64,000 nucleotides of DNA from DATJPY01 sp035506135 (GTDB lineage Bacteria > Myxococcota_A > UBA9160 > PR03). Where the stretch lies: NCBI GenBank assembly GCA_035506135.1, contig DATJPY010000103.1:17949-81948 (forward strand), in the 5' to 3' direction. A model generated the notes under the pieces. It made no database searches and was not told the origin of the DNA. It was given only the letters and a program-made list of their open reading frames with translations. The position numbers and the translations under genes were made by a program. Of the stretch, positions 61,696-64,000 are shown piece after piece (position 1 is the stretch's first letter; each line of letters opens with the position of its first letter).

Positions 61696-63482
61696 GACTC
61701 CCGGTCCTCCCGAGGCGGCGGCAGTATGGGCGATTCCGAAGTCCCGTCAACGGGATCCGGCTCGAGGCCGATCTCCTCCCCGCCCTCCGATCGCTCGGTC
61801 TCCTCGAGCGCGACCTCGACCCGCGGGTCGAGGAGCGCCCCGGCTCTCGGCTCGCCGTCCGCGGGGGGCTCGGGCGCGGCCGGCTCGTGCCCTCCTCCAG
61901 CCGCTCGGTCGCTCGGCTCGGGGTCGCCGATCCCGAGCCAGGACAGCCGCAGGGCGATGGGGGGCCCTTGGTCGAGCGCGGTCACCTCGAACTGCTCCTG
62001 GTGGAGCCCCGGCACGGCCCGCACCTCGAGAGCGCGCCCGAGCTGCGCCTCGAGCTCGGCGAGCTCCTCGCGCTCGGGACCGAGCAGCAGCTCGGCCACG
62101 CGCGGATGGACGGAGAGCGCGATGCGCCGGCCGCAGAAGCGCGGCAGGTCGTTGCGCACCTCGCGCAGGACCTTGTAGGCGACGCTCTCGCGCGACAGCA
62201 CGTAGCCGCGCCCCTCGCAGTAGCCGCAGGGCTCGCAGAGCTGCTGGACCAGGTTCTCGCGCGTCCGCTTGCGCGTCATCTCGACCAGGCCGAGCTCGGA
62301 GATCTTCAGGATGTTCGTCTTGGCCTTGTCCTGACGCAGCGCCTCCTGCAGCGCGCGGTAGACCTTCTCGCGGTTGTCGGCGGTCTCCATGTCGATCAGG
62401 TCGATGATGATGAGCCCGCCGATGTTGCGGAAGCGGAGCTGGTGCACCACCTCCTTCACCGCCTCGAGATTGGTCTTGAGGACGGTCTCCTCGAGGTCGC
62501 GCTTGCCGACGTAGCGCCCGGTGTTGACGTCGATCGCCGTCAGCGCCTCGCTCTGGTCGACCATCAGGTAGCCGCCCGACTTGAGCCACACCTTGCGGCC
62601 GAGGTTGGCGTCGATCTCCGGCTCGATCCCGAAGTGGTCGAAGATCGGCTCGTCGCCCGCGTAGAGCTCGACCCGCGGCTTCGGGTCAGCCACGAAGCGC
62701 GCCACGAAGTCGCGCAGCTCCTCGTGGAGCCCCGGCGAGTCGACCACTACGCGGCGCGTCTCCGGATTTGCGACGTCGCGCACCACGCGCAGCGGCAGGG
62801 CCGGCTCGGCGTAGAGCACGGCCGGCACGCGCGCGCCGTCGCGCTGGGTGCGCACCTGCTCCCACACCGCCGTCAGATACTTGACGTCGGCCTCGAGGTC
62901 GGCCTCGCGCGCGCCCTCTCCCGCGGTGCGGATGATGAAGCCCACGTCGGGCGGGCGAAGGCGCTCGACGATCTCCCGCAGCCGGCGCCGCTCGCGATCC
63001 GAGTCGATGCGGCGCGACACGCCGACGCGCGCGCCCGAAGGGGTCAGCACCAGGTGGCGGCCCGCGATCGCGACGTGCGAGGTGATGCGGGCGCCCTTGG
63101 TGCCGATCGGCTCCTTCGCGACCTGCACCACGATCTCCTGGCCCTCGGAGAGGATGGTGTCGATCTTCGGGACTGCACGGCCGCCGCCGTTGCGGCCGCG
63201 GCCTCGGCGGCCGCGGGGCCGCTCCTCCTCGTCGCCCAGGTCGACGTCGGAGTTGTACTCGAAGTAGTCGCCCGCGTAGAGGAACGCCGCCTTCTCGAGG
63301 CCGATGTCGACGAAGGACGCCTGCATGCCGGGAAGCACCCGCGTCACGCGGCCCTTCACGACGCTGCCGACCATGCTGCGGCCGCCCCGGCGCTCGATCA
63401 GCAGCTCGGCGAGCACGCCGCGCTCCAGGATGGCTACGCGGGTCTCACCGCGACAGGCATTGATCACGATCTCGTTCTGCAT
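61692..63482 (-). CDS. rng: ribonuclease E/G family protein
   Basis: A 596-residue RNase G-like protein. An S1 domain (residues 36-130, MVGSVVKGRVTRVLPGM) carries an Arg/Gly-rich insert. The catalytic DNase I-like part has AIDVNTGRYVG and IIIDLIDM with the magnesium Asp pair. The zinc-link region is CEPCGYCEG. The C-terminal 100 residues are acidic and Pro-rich, shorter than the RNase E scaffold. It cuts RNA with a 5'-monophosphate preference. A gene-free stretch of over 500 bases lies upstream and could be a regulated leader. Confidence 0.93.
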   Translation of the reverse strand: MQNEIVINACRGETRVAILERGVLAELLIERRGGRSMVGSVVKGRVTRVLPGMQASFVDIGLEKAAFLYAGDYFEYNSDVDLGDEEERPRGRRGRGRNGGGRAVPKIDTILSEGQEIVVQVAKEPIGTKGARITSHVAIAGRHLVLTPSGARVGVSRRIDSDRERRRLREIVERLRPPDVGFIIRTAGEGAREADLEADVKYLTAVWEQVRTQRDGARVPAVLYAEPALPLRVVRDVANPETRRVVVDSPGLHEELRDFVARFVADPKPRVELYAGDEPIFDHFGIEPEIDANLGRKVWLKSGGYLMVDQSEALTAIDVNTGRYVGKRDLEETVLKTNLEAVKEVVHQLRFRNIGGLIIIDLIDMETADNREKVYRALQEALRQDKAKTNILKISELGLVEMTRKRTRENLVQQLCEPCGYCEGRGYVLSRESVAYKVLREVRNDLPRFCGRRIALSVHPRVAELLLGPEREELAELEAQLGRALEVRAVPGLHQEQFEVTALDQGPPIALRLSWLGIGDPEPSDRAAGGGHEPAAPEPPADGEPRAGALLDPRVEVALEETERSEGGEEIGLEPDPVDGTSESPILPPPREDRES

Positions 63483-64000
63483 GTTGGAATGCGCCTAACC
63501 GGAGCGCGCTCCGGCGCTGGCGAGCCGACCCGGGCAGGCCGCGATCCGGACGCCTCTCGGGCATCCGGATTCCGGGACGGAGCGATTGGCGGGGTGCAGC
63601 GGATGGCGCGCAGGCCGTTACCGGCCCGCGGACGGACGGTGCTCGCTCTCTCGGGATGTCTCGACGGCGGACTGTCGCCGCGGGTCGACTCGCACAGGGA
63701 AACTCATTCTTTTTCGGACCTGTCTGGACGATCCTGCGAAGCTCGGCGCCTCGATCCCGGCCGCGGACTCCGCGGCACCCCGCCGCCCGTCAACCCGTCC
63801 GGGATCTGCCGTTCCTCCGGCCGGCGCGTCTACATGGCCGGCCAACGCCCGCACGATCGCCAAAAAACCTGGGCACACGATCCAACATCGACGCCACGGC
63901 TGCAACCCGCCTTCATCGAATCGAGATCGCCCCGAGGGGCTGGAGGGGAGCCCGGCGGGCCGGCCTCGACCCGAGGCGAGGCGGCCGGACCGGCGGCCGA
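63483..64000. other. gene-free region upstream of rng, to the window edge
   Basis: No convincing coding sequence on either strand. A 95-codon minus frame (63618-63905) has no recognisable protein features. There are two AT-richer patches (CATTCTTTTTCGG near 63707 and CCAAAAAACC near 63860), which could hold a promoter or an RNA leader for rng. Confidence 0.5.

Noticed and set aside
63618..63905. A 95-codon minus-strand frame near the right edge
   Set aside because: No ribosome site of note, composition like random GC-rich DNA, and no recognisable motif.

Overview
The window is one stretch of very GC-rich (roughly 70 %) bacterial chromosome, almost fully packed with genes. I see no rRNA, tRNA, CRISPR array, phage or transposase. 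The gene content fits a Gram-negative lineage of the old 'deltaproteobacterial' type (Myxococcota or a Desulfobacterota relative). The reasons are the rng-rplU-rpmA-obgE-proB-proA-nadD-rsfS-gpmI run, the argH-lipoprotein-dapF-dapA-dapB run, a two-module ThyX, beta-barrel porins, lipoproteins, Tat export and heavy use of sigma-54 promoters. The lineage call is inference; no marker here fixes the genus.

Layout. 1-2.4 kb: a partial DUF35-type protein, a ferredoxin, a metallophosphoesterase and a CsgG-like lipoprotein. 2.6-9.0 kb: eight co-directional, partly overlapping genes (membrane flippase-like protein, Cys phosphatase, metallo-beta-lactamase-fold hydrolase, two dodecins, nucleotidyltransferase, YgfZ, GT-A-like transferase). 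9.4-17.0 kb: two tandem near-identical porins, glnB-glnA, a wax ester synthase/DGAT and a CBS protein; the second porin, glnB-glnA and the acyltransferase each have a -24/-12 sigma-54 promoter. 17.1-21.4 kb (minus): lysine and arginine biosynthesis. 21.6-25.3 kb: PBP1b-like synthase, a lipoprotein and lspA. 25.5-32.4 kb: an IclR regulator, malic enzyme, a three-gene acyl-CoA carboxylase and a nucleoside hydrolase. 32.4-33.5 kb: tatC and tatA/B. 33.5-38.9 kb (minus): a sigma-54/c-di-GMP signalling block. 39.1-53.4 kb: thyX, a secreted unknown, an aminotransferase, M20 and M23 peptidases, gshA, a DUF1232 protein, two signalling proteins, a large membrane protein and a glutaredoxin-thioredoxin reductase fusion. 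53.5-63.5 kb (minus): mpg, comF, then the gpmI-to-rng housekeeping run.

How parts work together. Five good sigma-54 promoters fall in about 28 kb. Three would tie ammonium assimilation (glnB-glnA), an outer-membrane porin and storage-lipid synthesis to one regulatory regime, plausibly nitrogen limitation. The other two drive a signalling circuit: a protein built from degenerate receiver, AAA+ and kinase modules, an intact NtrC-type activator, and a c-di-GMP phosphodiesterase (HD-GYP) with a PilZ protein. Two identical-arm palindromes (GTTCCG-NN-CGGAAC) sit where an enhancer-binding protein should bind, upstream of the HD-GYP promoter.

The most unusual structural feature is a dispersed element, seen five times. 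It is a perfect hairpin whose arm sequence differs in each copy, then GCGCAGCGA, a second small hairpin, then GAGCGAAG. Three copies lie just 3' of genes, one encodes the last residues of GpmI, and one lies in frame between the AAA+-like and kinase-like halves of the degenerate signalling protein.
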